Part shown: in pieces, positions 11,246-34,495 of the stretch
How positions within the stretch are numbered: the first letter of the stretch is position 1
Layout of the letters: every line of letters starts with the position of its first letter
NCBI GenBank assembly: GCA_963678675.1
Contig: OY783200.1
Location: 10,346,917-10,410,916 of the forward strand
Reading direction: 5' to 3'
DNA length: 64,000 nt
Origin: Xiphydria camelus
Taxonomy: Eukaryota > Arthropoda > Insecta > Hymenoptera > Xiphydriidae
Translations under genes and position numbers: made by a program
Notes under the pieces: generated by a model
Told to the model about the DNA's origin: nothing
Database searches by the model: none
Seen by the model: only the letters and a program-made list of their open reading frames with translations

Positions 11246-11344
11246 CGTCATGCGAGCACGGGAGGAATCAATGGTTTTTCTTCTCCATCAACAAGCCGTG
11301 GCAGAAAAATAGGAGATCCAATGGAATTGGATCACAATAATCAA
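11246..11344 (+). CDS. Possible orphan exon, 33 codons
   Basis: Flanked by a good acceptor (TTTTGTTTTCAG) and a consensus donor (CAA|GTAAGTAC). It is open in one frame, starting RHASTGGINGFSSPSTSRGR and ending DPMELDHNNQ, with phase 0 at both ends. I do not recognise the protein. A second acceptor-led fragment at 11,737-11,849 reads RRIQVQQNIDAVLGRIRNNP in a different phase with a small duplication (RNNPRT twice). It loosely resembles transposase helix-turn-helix regions. Both are probably transposon-derived. Confidence 0.3.
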
Positions 11345-11909
11345 GTAAGTACTTGATTATTTTTTCTTTATCGATATATCTCCTCTTTCGTATTATACTA
11401 TCACAAGTTCCAATTTATATACCGACCTGTCAAACGTGAAGTGTACATGTACCTCACTTCTATTTCATCTCTTCTTCGCCTCTGGTATAACGATGGAAAT
11501 TACAAAATATCATCATTTACACCCCACAAAGCACGTTTTTGCAAGTAACTTTTCTGTAACATTCCTGCGATATTTTACAATATTCGTGAACACTACCGTA
11601 TGTTAGAAATATATAAATATTTCTCGATAAAAACGTTTCGGAATCATCACGTCGAAAGATCTCCTTGATAAGGTATAGCGCGATAAGATTGTATTTGTCA
11701 GGGCTGAATTATATAGGGTTTTTATAATTATTTTAGGAAGTCCCAGAAGAATACAGGTGCAGCAAAATATCGATGCTGTGCTAGGAAGAATAAGGAATAA
11801 CCCTCGAACGAGGAATAACCCTCGAACCCCTGCAGATATTGTTTGCTGATTCGTTGATGTGCAAGTGCAAGCACATTATAACGGTAATATGGGGGTATCT
11901 CCCATGTGG

Positions 11910-12055
11910 AAATGTTCATTGGGCCCCAATTGGGCTGCCCAATTACTGGTTCGGCGCCAATTGGGCAGCCCAATCAGTGCCCAATTGGGCTTTCGTTGGG
12001 CTTGGAACGCTCCGCCTAACCTATGCCCAATTGGGCCCCAATTGGGCAACCCTAT
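11910..12055. repeat. CCAATTGGGC palindromic repeat module
   Basis: At least five CCCAATTGGGC-type palindromes in 145 bases, preceded by TGTGGAAAT as in the 8945 copy. Open frames here rich in Gly/Trp/Pro are by-products of the repeat. Confidence 0.7.
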
Positions 12056-12433
12056 TTATGACCAATCAACCTGAAATGTTACTTTTAATGAATAATAAGA
12101 TTAATAATGAATAATAAGATTAATAATAATTAATAAGATTTTATATTTTCTCATAAAATGTACAAAAGTAAAATATAAACGTATTCAAGCGGAACAATGA
12201 TTGATACAAATCATACGCGCGGGTTTCCTTAGTTTTTCATAAGTACAATTTAAGAATTTTCTATTTTCATATTTTATAGATTTATATGCAAGGGGGATTA
12301 GGGTGCGATTATAAATGTAAAAGGCCAAGGCCATACAGTAAGAAATAATAATAATATAAACGTATTCTTCAGTTTTTAGGGCTCTATCATACACTATATA
12401 CAATACACTACATACACTATATTTATTTAAATA

Positions 12434-12770
12434 TACAGGGTGTTACTTAATGATAGGTCGTAATTGCACGGGCACATTACTGAATCTATTTCCAGTAGAA
12501 AAGTTCATATTAACATGTGTCCTAAAATGTCTGATTTTCAAGATATAGGACGTCAAAATTTTAAAAAATCGGTTTTTTAATAATATCTCAAAGATCCTTG
12601 TGCCGATTTTGTTGACATTTGGCACTGTTGTTTATTGTAATAAGATGCTAAGTTAACACTAACTAGAAGATAATTATGAGTTCCAGTGAAAAACGAAGTG
12701 AGGTAGGATATAATGTCAAGAGACAAAAAAGTTGTATTTTTAGCTGCTTAATCTAAAAAATATATAAAAT
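12434..12770. repeat. Element end beginning TACAGGGTGTTAC
   Basis: The CAGGGTGTT start after TA is the same end motif seen in the 22,191-22,658 foldback. A matching right end was not found, so this may be a truncated copy. The preceding 12,056-12,433 is AT-rich with no gene seen. Confidence 0.4.
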
Positions 12771-12805
12771 TTTTTAAAAAGTCAGTGGTGTATACTTTTT
12801 TTGTC

Positions 12806-13699
12806 AATCGCAAGAACTACTTCGGCGAAGAGCCGAAGTCAAGTCGCAGTCACATTCATCACGTTGTAACTCACAACCAATCGCATTCATCAATAAACTA
12901 TTCTTTCGGGAAATATTTCCTACAAAAGAGCTGTCGAATTTTCATTAGTAATGAACGCGTAACAAGGAAGTTAGAAATACTCGTCGTTTGCAGCGATCGT
13001 TTACTACCTGGCCGCAATAAACTGCTATTTCTGGCACAGGCAAGCGCGGGTACGTATCCCGATGCCGCGACTTCCTCCGTGATGCGAATTTTTCGGCACT
13101 GCACTGGTACGAAAGACGCGGAACGACGCGATGCTCGATAGCAACGGTCACAAATAAATGCACTTAGCTCAAATGTCAGGAAAAGAATTCAATTCCCGAT
13201 ATTAAACAAGTAATTAGAACAAAATATATGAAAATTTCCATATACAATTTTTAATTTAATAATTAATTTTCACTTAATAAGGTGAAGAAAATTTGCTCAC
13301 GGATAAATAAAAAATATAAAAACGTAAAATATAAAAAGTATCACATTGAACGGTAAATTTATATTCTAATTGGTGGGAAAAAAATAATCCTTGAGGTTAG
13401 TAATAATTTCAGTACAGGTTAGTATATTTTACCGTACCGGTGCAGCAGTTTCTACCCCGAAAAAAGTAAAATCTCTCTCATTGTTTGACACTTTCAATCT
13501 ATCTCAGCCATAATTTTCATCTATTCCAACCACATTTTTTATTTGAGACAGAGGTCACATTTTACTTTCGAGAACATGAAAAACTCTTTGAATGCATGAT
13601 ATTTTTTACCTTACTGACCAAATGCAACACGATTACCATACTAGTTGGGTATTTTGTCCCTGAATTTCAGGCAAATAGTACTGACTATTTCTCTCCGTG
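12806..13699 (-). mobile_element. Truncated copy of the CACGGAGAG element
   Basis: This is the reverse complement of about 27,590-28,476 with a few percent divergence. The intact end is at 13,699 (TTTCTCTCCGTG then TA). The copy is broken at about 12,806. It carries the same short frames as the other copy (for example around 12,945-13,163), none with a recognisable domain. Confidence 0.8.
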
Positions 13700-14416
13700 T
13701 ACGAATACTGTGTACGTCACTATTCGAATGCAAACATGCTCCTTTGACATTCTTATTTCTCCTTTGAAGAAGAGCGAGTCTTCGAAGCGAACGACTGTGA
13801 AATATTGGGAAACGTTTGTACCGCGTACACAAACGATACAGGTGTGTCGATTTGGAGATGCAAAAAAAAATGGTAAACTTTGGCTAATAACGCGTACCGG
13901 CAGGTCGTTGATCCGATAGTGAATGAATTATCTATCTATACACATATATGGGCGATTAGAAGCGATCAATTCGCCCGCCTAATCAACCCTATTGAAAAGA
14001 TATCATAGATTCCCATAGATTCTAATAGAAAACTTGTAAAAATCCCGTAGAATCTCAATGGGAATTTGATGTGCTTTTGATGCAGTAATTTCGAATATCC
14101 ACACTAATAAAATTCTGAGCGAGATGAATCAGAATATATTGGATTCTATGTGTATCTGTAAAAACATAAAATCTTGTAACGTTCTATTAGTGATTACGAA
14201 TGGAGCAGCATGTATGGGTCTTTACTTGTATTTTCTTTATGGGATTTTTTTTTGCGGATACATATAAAATTCAGTCCCTTACGGAAAAATATTACTGCCG
14301 GCTATATGTAGTTATTATAATATGTATACATGAGCATGCAGTGGTAACCACTGAAATCTCTGTAATCCTGTGTAGTAACTGTATATGTAGTAACAACTGC
14401 ACGTGTAGTCAGGTAT

Positions 14417-15108
14417 AAGGCTTAACTCACATGGTGCGACAGTTTTGTCGCACTCGTTCGCAGTCGAGAGTACGGCTTAACTCACACGGTGCGATTTCAC
14501 TGCGACAGCAGTGCGACAAAACTGACCCACTCGGTCGGACTCGGTCGAGAGTACGTCGCACGCGGCAAATCGGCATGGAGACGCAGCGAAGCACTCACCC
14601 GGTGCGACTTCCCTGCGACAGCAGTGCGACACGCACCTCGCGCTTGTCTGTATGACATCTACAGTAGCGGTGACGTTGTGTTAGTTTGCCGCGCATCTGC
14701 TCACGCGGTGGGACAAAACTGTCGCAGGAAAGTCGTCGATTCCTGCGACAGCGTGCGTCAGTTCTGTCGCACTGCTGTCGCAGTGAAGTCGCACTGTGTG
14801 AGTTAAGCCTACGTCGCACGCGGCAAATCAGCATGGAGACGCAGCGAAGCACTCACACGGTGCGACTCGCCGACGACGCGACACGATAGACGCAACGGGT
14901 CGCAGGTACTGCCGACAAAATTGTCGCAGGCAGCACTCACACGGTGCGACTTCCCTGCGACAGCAGTACGACACGCACCTCGCGCTTGTCTGTATGACAT
15001 CTACAGTGGCGGTGTCGTTGTGTTAGTTTGTCGCGCATCTGCTCACATGGTGCGACAGCAGTGCGGCAAAACTGTCGCAGTGAAGTCGCACCGTGTGAGT
15101 TAAGCCTA
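14417..15108. repeat. GC-rich MITE cluster with GTGCGAC motifs
   Basis: The end motif AGGCTTAACTCACACGGTGC occurs at 14,417 and 14,472. Its inverse GTGTGAGTTAAGCCT occurs at about 14,795 and 15,094. A block beginning CGTCGCACGCGGCAAAT and one beginning GGTGCGACTTCCCTGCGACA are each duplicated (14,551/14,812 and 14,600/14,942). TGCGACAG/CTGTCGCA palindromes fill the region. Long frames in it are compositional. Confidence 0.7.
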
Positions 15109-15109
15109 A

Positions 15110-15904
15110 TACTTGTGTGGTGACCACAGAGAATGGACTACAGACAAGCACTATATATGTGGTTATCAGTGGAGTCTTCTGTAGTTCCATGTAACGCATG
15201 TAATAGTCAGTCATTAGTATTACACGCGTAGTTATTACAGAGAGTGTATACTGCAAATGTGCCAACGTGAAACTGTTTTAAGCTGCAGTTCGTAACAAAT
15301 GCAATAATGCAAAAAAAGCGTACCTATCTCCTGTAATCTACTCCGATAAATCCGCTCAGTATAGTCATTTCGAGAGAAAAGAAATTAATATTTTTATAAC
15401 ATATTCCTATACGTATAAAGGTAAACTAAACTTATAAAAATGGAAATAAGTTTCCAAAGAGTACTTTTTCAATAATAATATACTGATATCATTTTTTATA
15501 ACATTTATTATTACACCACTACATAGCCAAGTATGTAAGTATACTACTGTCGAGCACTGCTGTAAATATATTATTGTCAATTTTTAATTTAAATTAATCA
15601 AGGCTATATATTTATACGAATTAATAATACTACATTTTTACATACACTTATAAGTCCATATGAAACAATAAACATTTATATTTGCATTCATTTATGCATT
15701 AAAAAGAAAGAAAAGAAAGCCTCAAAAGTTTTATGTGTATTTTGTTTTCGGAGTTTTTCCATTTCTTTTAAATACATGGGTATCCAATTAAATGTGTATT
15801 GTTTTGTGTATCTTTATAAAAGCTAAGTATATCATTTATTAGTTCTTGTAAATGCCTCAATTAATTTAAATAGGAATTGAGAATAATATTTTAGCAGTAG
15901 TTTC
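15110..15904. other. AT-rich stretch without a recognised gene
   Basis: No domain or clear repeat beyond short GTAGT/TGGTTATCAGTGG variants shared with 14,330-14,410, which probably belong to the same outer element. Confidence 0.4.
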
Positions 15905-18377
15905 TCTATTGAAAAGATCCCATAGATTTCCATAGACAGTGTGTATGGGAATCTGATGTGCTTCTGACACAGCAATTCCAAATATCTATTAGAAAAGTTT
16001 GAGAAGGACGAATAGGAATGCATTGAATTCTATGTGCATCTGAGATGATGAATAGACTTATCCAATTTTATATGTATCCGTAAAAATAAGTTAAATCCCA
16101 TGAAGATAATAAGAATCTGTATACACCATTCCATTTGTAGTTACTAATAGAATCTTATAAGATTTTATTTGTTTCAATAGAGGTACACCTAGAATCCAAT
16201 ACATTCTCATTAATTTCTCTCGGATTTTTATGAGAGGGTATCTGGAATTCCTGTGTCAAAGCCACATCATATTCCTGTGGGAATTCTATGGGGATTTTAC
16301 AAGATTTCTATGAGAATTTATGATACTCTTTCAATAAGGTTGACAGTAGCAATATAGTAGTAGTTCTGACGGCAATACATGGCAGTAATATTTGCCAGGA
16401 TTATAGGACTGTGGCTCAAAAATACCACACGAGATTGCTATGATTTTTTGGTATTAGTTGACTGTAATTTTTTCCCTGTAGTCAGGGCAGTAGTATTTCT
16501 TCGTGAGGGGTAAATCTCTATTCATCATCTCGGATATACATAGAATCCAATGAATTCCAATTCGTCCTCCTCAAACTTTTTTAGTGGATATCTGGAATTG
16601 CTGCATCGAAAGCACATCAGATTCCCATATAAATTGTTTACAGAAATCTATGGGATCTTTTCAGTAGGAAATTAACGAAACGATTCAATCTTCCAGGGGC
16701 ACCCTGCATGAATCCACAGGGCAAGCAGGGATACTGCGTCAATATCAGGCAGTGCGAGCCATTGCTCTACATTCTGCGCACTTAGAGAAACGCGGCGGGC
16801 GACTTCTTGAGGAGCTCGGTGTGCGGTTTTGAAGGTCTCGATCCTAGGGTCTGCTGTCCCTCGGATTCCGGAGTGACTCAGCCGAACGTGGAGGCACCTC
16901 GTGCGGCCGGTATTTACGGCTCCCTGTATCCGGACCAATGCGGCATCAGCAACGCTACCTACACCAAGGTAGTGGATGGCGTGCCCGCCAAACTGGGTGA
17001 GTGTTGCAACCACCGAACGCCACCCACTGATTTGCACGTTGGGAATCTAGTTCGCTCGCGCGAAACACGTAAATGGTAGAAGTAAACGAACAAAGACTCG
17101 CTGTTTCAACATCTCAGGAGCATAGCCCTGGATCGTGGCCCTCGGGTACCGTTCGGCGAAGAGGCCGAACACCCCCAAGTGGCTTTGCGGCGGCACGCTG
17201 ATCTCCGCGCGTCATGTGGTGACGGCTGGACACTGCGTCTACAATCGCAATGATCTGTACTTGGCGCGTCTGGGAGAACTGGATCTGAACAGCAACAATG
17301 ACGGGGCCAATCCCATCGACGCTTTGATCGAGAAGGCCACCATTCATCCCCGATACAGCGCGGCCACTTATACGAATGACATCGCCGTACTGAGGCTTCG
17401 ACAGGACGTAGCTTTCAGTAGTAAGTTCTTGGTTATTTATTCAAACACAATTCATAACAGTTATACCATATGAGGCTAAACTTACTTGCCAGGAAAGAGA
17501 CTTCAATCACTGTTATCTCATTACCTCTGAGCTTTTGACTCATATTTGTGTAATACTTTTTTGAAGATTGCGTTTCAATCTACAATAAAGTCTTGTATTG
17601 ATATGGGCTAAAAATTGATAAATAATGAGATAATAGAGATTGAAGTTTCTGATAAAATGTCACGTACTGTTTACATCGTAGTGTGATCTATTCAATTTGA
17701 ACGAAATATTATATTTCATATACATAATATGAGAGATATATTTGATGTCAACTAAATATTACGTACTATTTATACATACTGTGAGATACAGGAACTGATA
17801 CAGCTATTTTACATATAACATACGTAATGTTATATAGTTATATTCCCTGCATGTGCTCTATAGTTTATGTAAGAAATATATTATGGTTGGCTGGGTAGGT
17901 TACGTTACAGTGTTATGTATCTGAGCGAGAAATCGTAACTAACTATTGACTGTTACGTTCGTTCTCATTACAGTTATATAACATGTAAATCACACTGTAT
18001 TTACTGGAATACATCGTCGGATATGACATTCATCATATCTCCCGTTTTCAGATACCATTCAACCGATATGCCTGCCTCTGGACGATGAAATTCGCACGAA
18101 GGATATCGTTCGACACTTCCCCTACATCGCTGGATGGGGAGCGGTGTACTTCAGTAAGAAACTTCTGTAATACACTGACAATGTGTGTGTGTGAGAAAAT
18201 AATTGCTGATATCAAAGAAATGTTTTCTTCCATCAAAAACATGATATAATTCCAGGCTCAAGCCATGGTTTTCTTTGTGCAAGAATATATTTGATAGGCT
18301 CGAGTAATTGTTTTTTTTTTTCGAACAGGAAGAATCTCTCATACCCCAACGAAGATATTCTTGAATCAAAAATATAG

Positions 18378-19318
18378 AGGGTGATTAAAATTCGCGTAGC
18401 AACATGGGGATCGCTTGTTTGAAGAGATACAAAGTTGGTTAAATGCGGGCAAAGTTTCTAAATTTTACGCTGATCAATAATCTGTAAAGAAATTGTAACT
18501 ATCTTGAACGGTTCATCTGAAATTTGAAAACAGCTGACGTAAAGCCGGTGCCAGTCAGAGCGCGTGATCAACAAACACTACATTAAAAACATTTCAAATG
18601 AAATTAACTTTAAATTGTTAATATTAAAACACAATAAAAATTTAAAATTTGTTCTAAAGCTCTTTGTTTGTTTGTTCATTTAATTCTTTTTAGTTTAAAA
18701 AATACTTATGATATCTTTGCAGAAGGAGGTGGCGTATTTGAACATTTACTGTAAAAATGCACCTACTTATGTTGCCTTAAGAATGTTTTCATCAAATTAG
18801 CAAAAACTTTGAAGTAAAGGAATTATAGCACATTTTTTTCCAAAATCACAATTTTCGATTTTTTTCAAATTGCAGACGAACCGTTCAAGATACAGTAGAA
18901 CTCCAATTATCCGAACTCCGACTATCCGAATTGCTTTCAGAAAAAAAAAATGTAAGACGGAAATGCAAGCAAAATAATGTGAAGCACTTGTAAGTACGCT
19001 ATATAACATGTAAAAGTGTTGCCTTTTCATTGAATTAATTAAAAATGCATACAGTACCCACCGAAAATAAGCTGTTTTTCTTGAAAATACATATATGTAC
19101 CCTTTTTGGGGGAAAAGTCCAATTATCCGAATTTTTTATTATCCGAATGGGGTCCGGTCCCAATTGATTCGGATAATTGGAGTTCTACTCTGTAATTACA
19201 ATTTCTTTACAGATTATTGATCAGCGTAAAATTTAGCAACTTTGTCTCCATTTAACCAACTTTGTATCTCTTCAAATAAGCGAGATACCCATGTTGCTAC
19301 GCGAATTTCAATCACCCT
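18378..19318. mobile_element. TIR element in the third visible protease intron
   Basis: AGGGTGATTAAAATTCGCGT at the left is inverted at the right (19,299-19,318). The homology extends through GTAGCAACATGGG, CAAAGTTGGTTAAATG and TTACGCTGATCAATAATCTG for about 120 bases in each arm. It is non-coding and hosts a nested pogo-like MITE. Confidence 0.8.
18893..19192. mobile_element. pogo/Tigger-like MITE
   Basis: The ends CAGTAGAACTCCAATTATCC and inverted GGATAATTGGAGTTCTACTCTG match the pogo/Tigger TIR pattern (CAGT...TTATCCGAA). TA lies directly outside both ends (18,891-18,892 and 19,193-19,194), as expected for this superfamily. It is inserted within the 18,378-19,318 element. Confidence 0.85.
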
Positions 19319-20411
19319 GTTTATCTTTCGACCAAGAGAGAATCTGTATTCTTATAAAAACGTTTTAAGAGAGATTATACAATATATTCTTGATTCGAGA
19401 AATATTAGTTTCACACTAGCAATTATTTCTCTCGGTATACTTGGCGATACGTGGTGCATTTCTGTGTTTTCGACTAACACCCCGCTTTCCAGATGGGCCG
19501 TCGAGCAGTCGACTTCTGCAGCTACAAATCCCGGTGGTCGAGCCGGAGAGGTGTAGGAGGGCCTTCGAACCGTTCAAGACGACGGTGATAGACGAGAGGG
19601 TGATGTGCGCTGGCTTCGAATAGGGTGGAAAGGACGCATGCCAGGTCGGCTGAATTTAACCTCCGCGTTTTTGCTTTCCCGAAAACACTTCATCCGTTGA
19701 ATTCTAATTCGTTTTCTTCCTTATTTTCAGGGAGACAGCGGCGGTCCGCTAATGTATCCACGCGGGAAGACCTTCTTCCTAGTCGGCGTGGTGTCTTACG
19801 GGTTCAGGTGTGCGGAACCAGGCTTTCCTGGTGTTTACATCAAAGTCACCGCCTTCCTGGATTTCATCCAAGCCAACCTGGCCTAACGAATGACGAACTA
19901 CGCTGCTTTCGAATGAAATTTAAAAGCTTTATCGAGCCCGAGGAAGTTTTCAGCTTCCAACGATGACGCGGGGTCGAAAAATACCGAGTTTATTTTGTTT
20001 CCCGCGGTTATCTCGCTCGTACAAATATATAACTGCAGTATGAGCTCTTCTCCGAGAGTGCTATTCCAAGTTAAGAGCTATAATAACTGGATTAGAGAAT
20101 TGATGTTCGCCAGATTTGAATCACGTTTTAAACGTGAGTGAAGAATTTGGTTTCGGGGTGGCGAGACTGCAGACCCGTTGCGGCGTGACGAAGGGGACGT
20201 AATTGTTGTATGATTAAATTATTCCGAGAAATTTTACGGTTAAGCATTTACAATAAACTTTTCTACAAAAAGAATTTCGCTCTTATCTTTCCTTGCTGCC
20301 GATTATTATTATTTAAGGGAAGGGCGTCGAAATCGAATATCTGGTATATTTGAACTATTTATTTCATCAGGAATTTATTTTCCAAGATCTTGCACTTGAA
20401 CAATGGATTAT

Positions 20412-20680
20412 ATCTGTGGCAAGCAGTCAAGAGGGCATAAGTCGATTTATGACTAAATGGAAATTTGTAGGACATACATCATAAAAATTAAATATCTTTC
20501 CTCAGTAAAAACGTCATAATTGACAACTATATACAACAATAATATATATTAGATAACCAAAATGGCTCATAAATTAATTTTGGCAATATCTCTGATTTAC
20601 AAGAACTAGTTTAACTTTGCACCCCTCTCTTGAAAATGTCAATTTTTGAACTTCTGTCCATTTGACTTCTTGCCACAGAT
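20412..20680. mobile_element. Short TIR element (MITE)
   Basis: ATCTGTGGCAAGCAGTCAAG at the left faces its inverse, TTTGACTTCTTGCCACAGAT, at the right. It is non-coding. The 19,887-20,411 stretch before it holds the protease 3' region, with AATAAA at about 20,252. Confidence 0.7.
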
Positions 20681-20940
20681 ATATCGTCCCCCAAAACACG
20701 AACTGTCGTATCTAGCAAATTGTGAAAATCTTAGTTACGCCGGCGCGCGATATACTTCTTTGAGAAGAGCTTATCATACCACGAAGTGTCGTATCTGCAT
20801 TCCGTATAGTTTTTGAGTAATGAATACGTAGTTCTCTCCGTTGTATTTAACAAATGGCATAAACACGATACCACGAAGTAGCGTAACTGTCATAAGTACA
20901 AATTGTTAGTTATAACAGTTCGTGTTTTGGGGGACGATAT
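20681..20940. mobile_element. Short TIR element (MITE) abutting the previous one
   Basis: ATATCGTCCCCCAAAACACG at the left is matched exactly by its reverse complement at 20,921-20,940. Further ACGAACTG / CAGTTCGT pairing extends the arms to about 28 bases. Confidence 0.8.
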
Positions 20941-20984
20941 GTACTAACAAATTTTTGAAAAACTGAAATATTTAAAACTTTTCT

Positions 20985-21385
20985 GATGTTTTGTAGCAAT
21001 AGGAATATTTTAGACGTTTTCAGTGAAGTTTCAGAGTTTTTCAGAAATTTGTTACCGAAATTTTCCCATAAGAAAGTTTATTGAGATTTACAAATAATCA
21101 TAATGATTTCAGATATTTGGAGTGCATCACTTAACATTTTGAAAATTTTTTATAAGTGATTACGTCAATGCATAGACCTATTACTTTCTTCAGAAAACTT
21201 TTGAAAGAGAAAAAAAGCCAAAATATCTGAGAGTTTGTCAATTTTTCACAAATTTATTAGAGAATTTTTCCCATTAGGGAGTTTATTGATATTTACAAAC
21301 GATTATAATGATATCAGATACTTAGATTTCATCACTTAAAAACAACATTGTGCAAAATTTTTTGGAAGTGATTACGTCAGTACAT
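20985..21385. repeat. Tandem duplication, ~200-bp unit
   Basis: Two units share GAGTTTNTCA, TTTTCCCAT, AGTTTATTGA.ATTTACAAA, ATAATGAT.TCAGATA and AAGTGATTACGTCA.T, once up to about 21,180 and again up to about 21,385. Confidence 0.6.
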
Positions 21386-21692
21386 ATTGCTCATTTGCTG
21401 CAACAACGTCATAACTAAAAATTAGAATTGTCCCAAGCGACGATTTTAAAAGTTGAATTATTATATTATGCGAGCGTTGACCATGTGCTGCCAGATTATG
21501 ATAATTATCATGAAAATTCTATGATAATTATCATAATCTGGCAGCAAATGGTCAATGCTCGTATAATATATATTCAACTTTTATTCTTTAATAAATAATT
21601 TGAATAAATAATAACTTTAATAAATAATTCAAGTCGTCGCTTGGGACAATACTAATTTTGAGTTATGACGTTGTTGCAGCAAATGAGCGATA
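21384..21692. mobile_element. Foldback element, ~130-bp arms, in the SMAD 3' flank
   Basis: ATATTGCTCATTTGCTGCAA on the left is the inverse of TTGCAGCAAATGAGCGATAT on the right. Pairing continues through TTGTCCCAAGCGACGA and GCTGCCAGATTATGATAATT around a central loop near 21,520. It lies about 120 bases past the SMAD stop codon, so it may be part of the 3' UTR. Confidence 0.8.
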
Positions 21693-21810
21693 TGTAGATC
21701 CCTTGCTTTCTTCGCACCAAAGCTTTGTTCCAAAAGATATTATTAATATTACAATTAATTACGACACACGCGATATTGGCGTATCGACATCAACGACTGA
21801 TACTCCAATC

Positions 21811-33190
<11,380 letters not shown>

Positions 33191-33194
33191 GACT

Positions 33195-33240
33195 ACAATG
33201 GGACCTCGATTATCCGAACCTCTGTTATCCGAACCATAAC
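33195..33240. mobile_element. Fragment of a pogo/Tigger-like TIR
   Basis: GGGACCTCGATTATCCGAAC followed by TGTTATCCGAACC matches the pogo/Tigger end pattern. The other end is absent; the 33,262 MITE lies next to it. Confidence 0.5.
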
Positions 33241-33261
33241 CTGCTTCATCTGAACGTTCTA

Positions 33262-33514
33262 CAGTGCTCCCTCCATAATTCCCTCCTCGTTAATTCAGAG
33301 CGCCCGAAGCACAAGAGGGGACGCATTCCCCCACTCTTGTTATGACGTACGTTGCGCGCAGGTATGCGCCAACGGGGAATACGGGTTTAGTTTACGCGTC
33401 TATTTTGGTTGCGCGCAGGTATGTACCTCTCTAATGGACAGAGTGGGAGTATTCCATAATTCATTTTTCTTAGAATTTAAAGCCCCGTCGTACGGAATTA
33501 TGGAGGGAGTACTG
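33262..33514. mobile_element. TA-flanked MITE, CAGTGCTCCCTCCATAATTC ends (family B, intact)
   Basis: The inverse GAATTATGGAGGGAGTACTG closes the element, with TA outside both ends (33,260-33,261 and 33,515-33,516). A second copy at 46,705-48,149, in the opposite orientation, is split by an insertion, so this copy defines the uninterrupted sequence. Confidence 0.85.
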
Positions 33515-33620
33515 TATTATGGGGTCGCGTTGAAAGCCGCTGTTTTTTCTTGTTTCAAAAACATTATCTCATAATAAAATGTGTGAATACCTTAACACCT
33601 CAATCGAAGTATTTGCCTTC

Positions 33621-33967
33621 AGCCGGGTATACACTTGGCGAATGTGTTCGGTCGAACACCAGCGAACGCATTCGTTCGGGTTCGCCAATGTTTGCCGATC
33701 TGGCGGTAAATCAGCGAACATCAAAGGATATTTCCTCGAAATTCAAGGCCTAAACTAACCTTTCGGTACTAACTGCCGCTCATTGACGGCGGCCACGGAA
33801 AGTTATGTGGGTGTGATTACTCTCTATATATAGTACGCATTTTACTTTGGGTGTGAGGCATTACTGTACTATTCTGTATGTAAAATTGCCGGCTGCTCTA
33901 ACCGGAGCTAATCAGAGCGCATTCGCTGGTGTTCGGCTAAACACATTCATCAAGTGTACATCCGGCT
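33621..33967. mobile_element. TIR element (MITE) with GAACACCAGCGAA arms
   Basis: AGCCGGGTATACACTTGGCG on the left faces the inverse of AGCCGGATGTACACTTGATG. Arms of about 55 bases share CGAACACCAGCGAA. It is non-coding. Confidence 0.75.
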
Positions 33968-33974
33968 TTAGGAA

Positions 33975-34495
33975 GCTAATTGCTTTTTCCCGTTTTTCTG
34001 GCACAAGTTGAATTCCCCGAAGAAAGAATTGTCTATCGTGCTAACATTATACTAACATTCGAAGCTAGCAATTGTTTCTATCTTTTTGCTACAAATAAGC
34101 TAAGATGACAATTTGATTTCCGCATATTGACGACAGTATGATTGCAACGGTTATTGCTGATACACGATTGCTTCCGGGTTGTTTCCACGCGTTTTTTTTC
34201 CAAGTTGTTTCTTGTTCGTCGGAGGGAAAAAAGTGTAACGACCAAAATTATAGAGCTTGTAGTTTGCAACATTTTTTGTCCGAGGCCAAACTCTGTAATT
34301 AGTTTCCAAGAAGATAGAGGCCGTTAAAATTTCCAAAAATCAGTTTCTCCGTATTTCGACATTGAAAAATTAATTTAAACCGAAATTTTCGATTTCGAGA
34401 TCTACAAGTTTTACGAAAAATTCTTCGATTTAAATCAATTTTTGAAGGTTGAAGTACGGAAAAACTGATTTTTGGAAACTGATGCCTTTATCCCT
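33975..34495. other. AT-rich stretch with an imperfect palindrome
   Basis: TTCCAAAAATCAGTTTCTCC at about 34,330 pairs with AAAACTGATTTTTGGAA at about 34,462, framing a 160-base inverted repeat. No gene seen. Confidence 0.5.

Larger units (their letters stand above)
13989..16668. mobile_element. Interleaved inverted-repeat arms around 14-16.7 kb
   Basis: Four related arms begin CTATTGAAAAGAT.YCATAG: plus orientation at about 13,989-14,180 and 15,905-16,080, minus orientation at about 16,140-16,338 and 16,520-16,668. Each carries GGGAATYTGATGTGCTT and GAATTCTATG-type blocks. They look like copies of one TIR family, one inserted in another. The last arm ends 28 bases before the first visible protease exon. 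Confidence 0.6.
16697..19886 (+). pseudogene. CLIP-domain trypsin-like serine protease, three in-frame TAG codons
   Basis: Five exons join in phase: 16,697-16,996, 17,118-17,420, 18,052-18,153, 19,493-19,644 and 19,731-19,886. The first gives a six-cysteine CLIP domain (CMNPQGKQGYCVNIRQC ... VCGFEGLDPRVCCP), then a linker and the activation site K|VVDG. The catalytic domain has TAGHC (His codon 17,231), NDIAVL (Asp 17,378) and GDSGGP (Ser 19,737). Asp at the S1 position (DACQGDSGG) predicts cleavage after Arg/Lys. CLIP proteases act outside cells in coagulation, melanisation and Toll cascades, and hymenopteran venom proteases are close in type. TAG interrupts it at 16,783 (inside CLIP), 17,123 (where Trp is usual, LGA-W-PWI) and 19,621 (FE-*-GGKDACQ). 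All splice sites are good and there is no frameshift. The signal-peptide exon was not found. It is most likely a young pseudogene; readthrough cannot be excluded. Confidence 0.85.

Noticed and set aside
14431..15103. Overlapping Arg/Ser-rich frames
   Set aside because: Produced by the GC-rich MITE cluster; they repeat with the repeats.
16697..19886. Alternative genetic code or selenocysteine-type recoding as explanation of the TAG codons
   Set aside because: SMAD, girdin and the retrotransposon use normal codes with no internal TAG, and TAG is not the selenocysteine codon; recent pseudogenisation is simpler.
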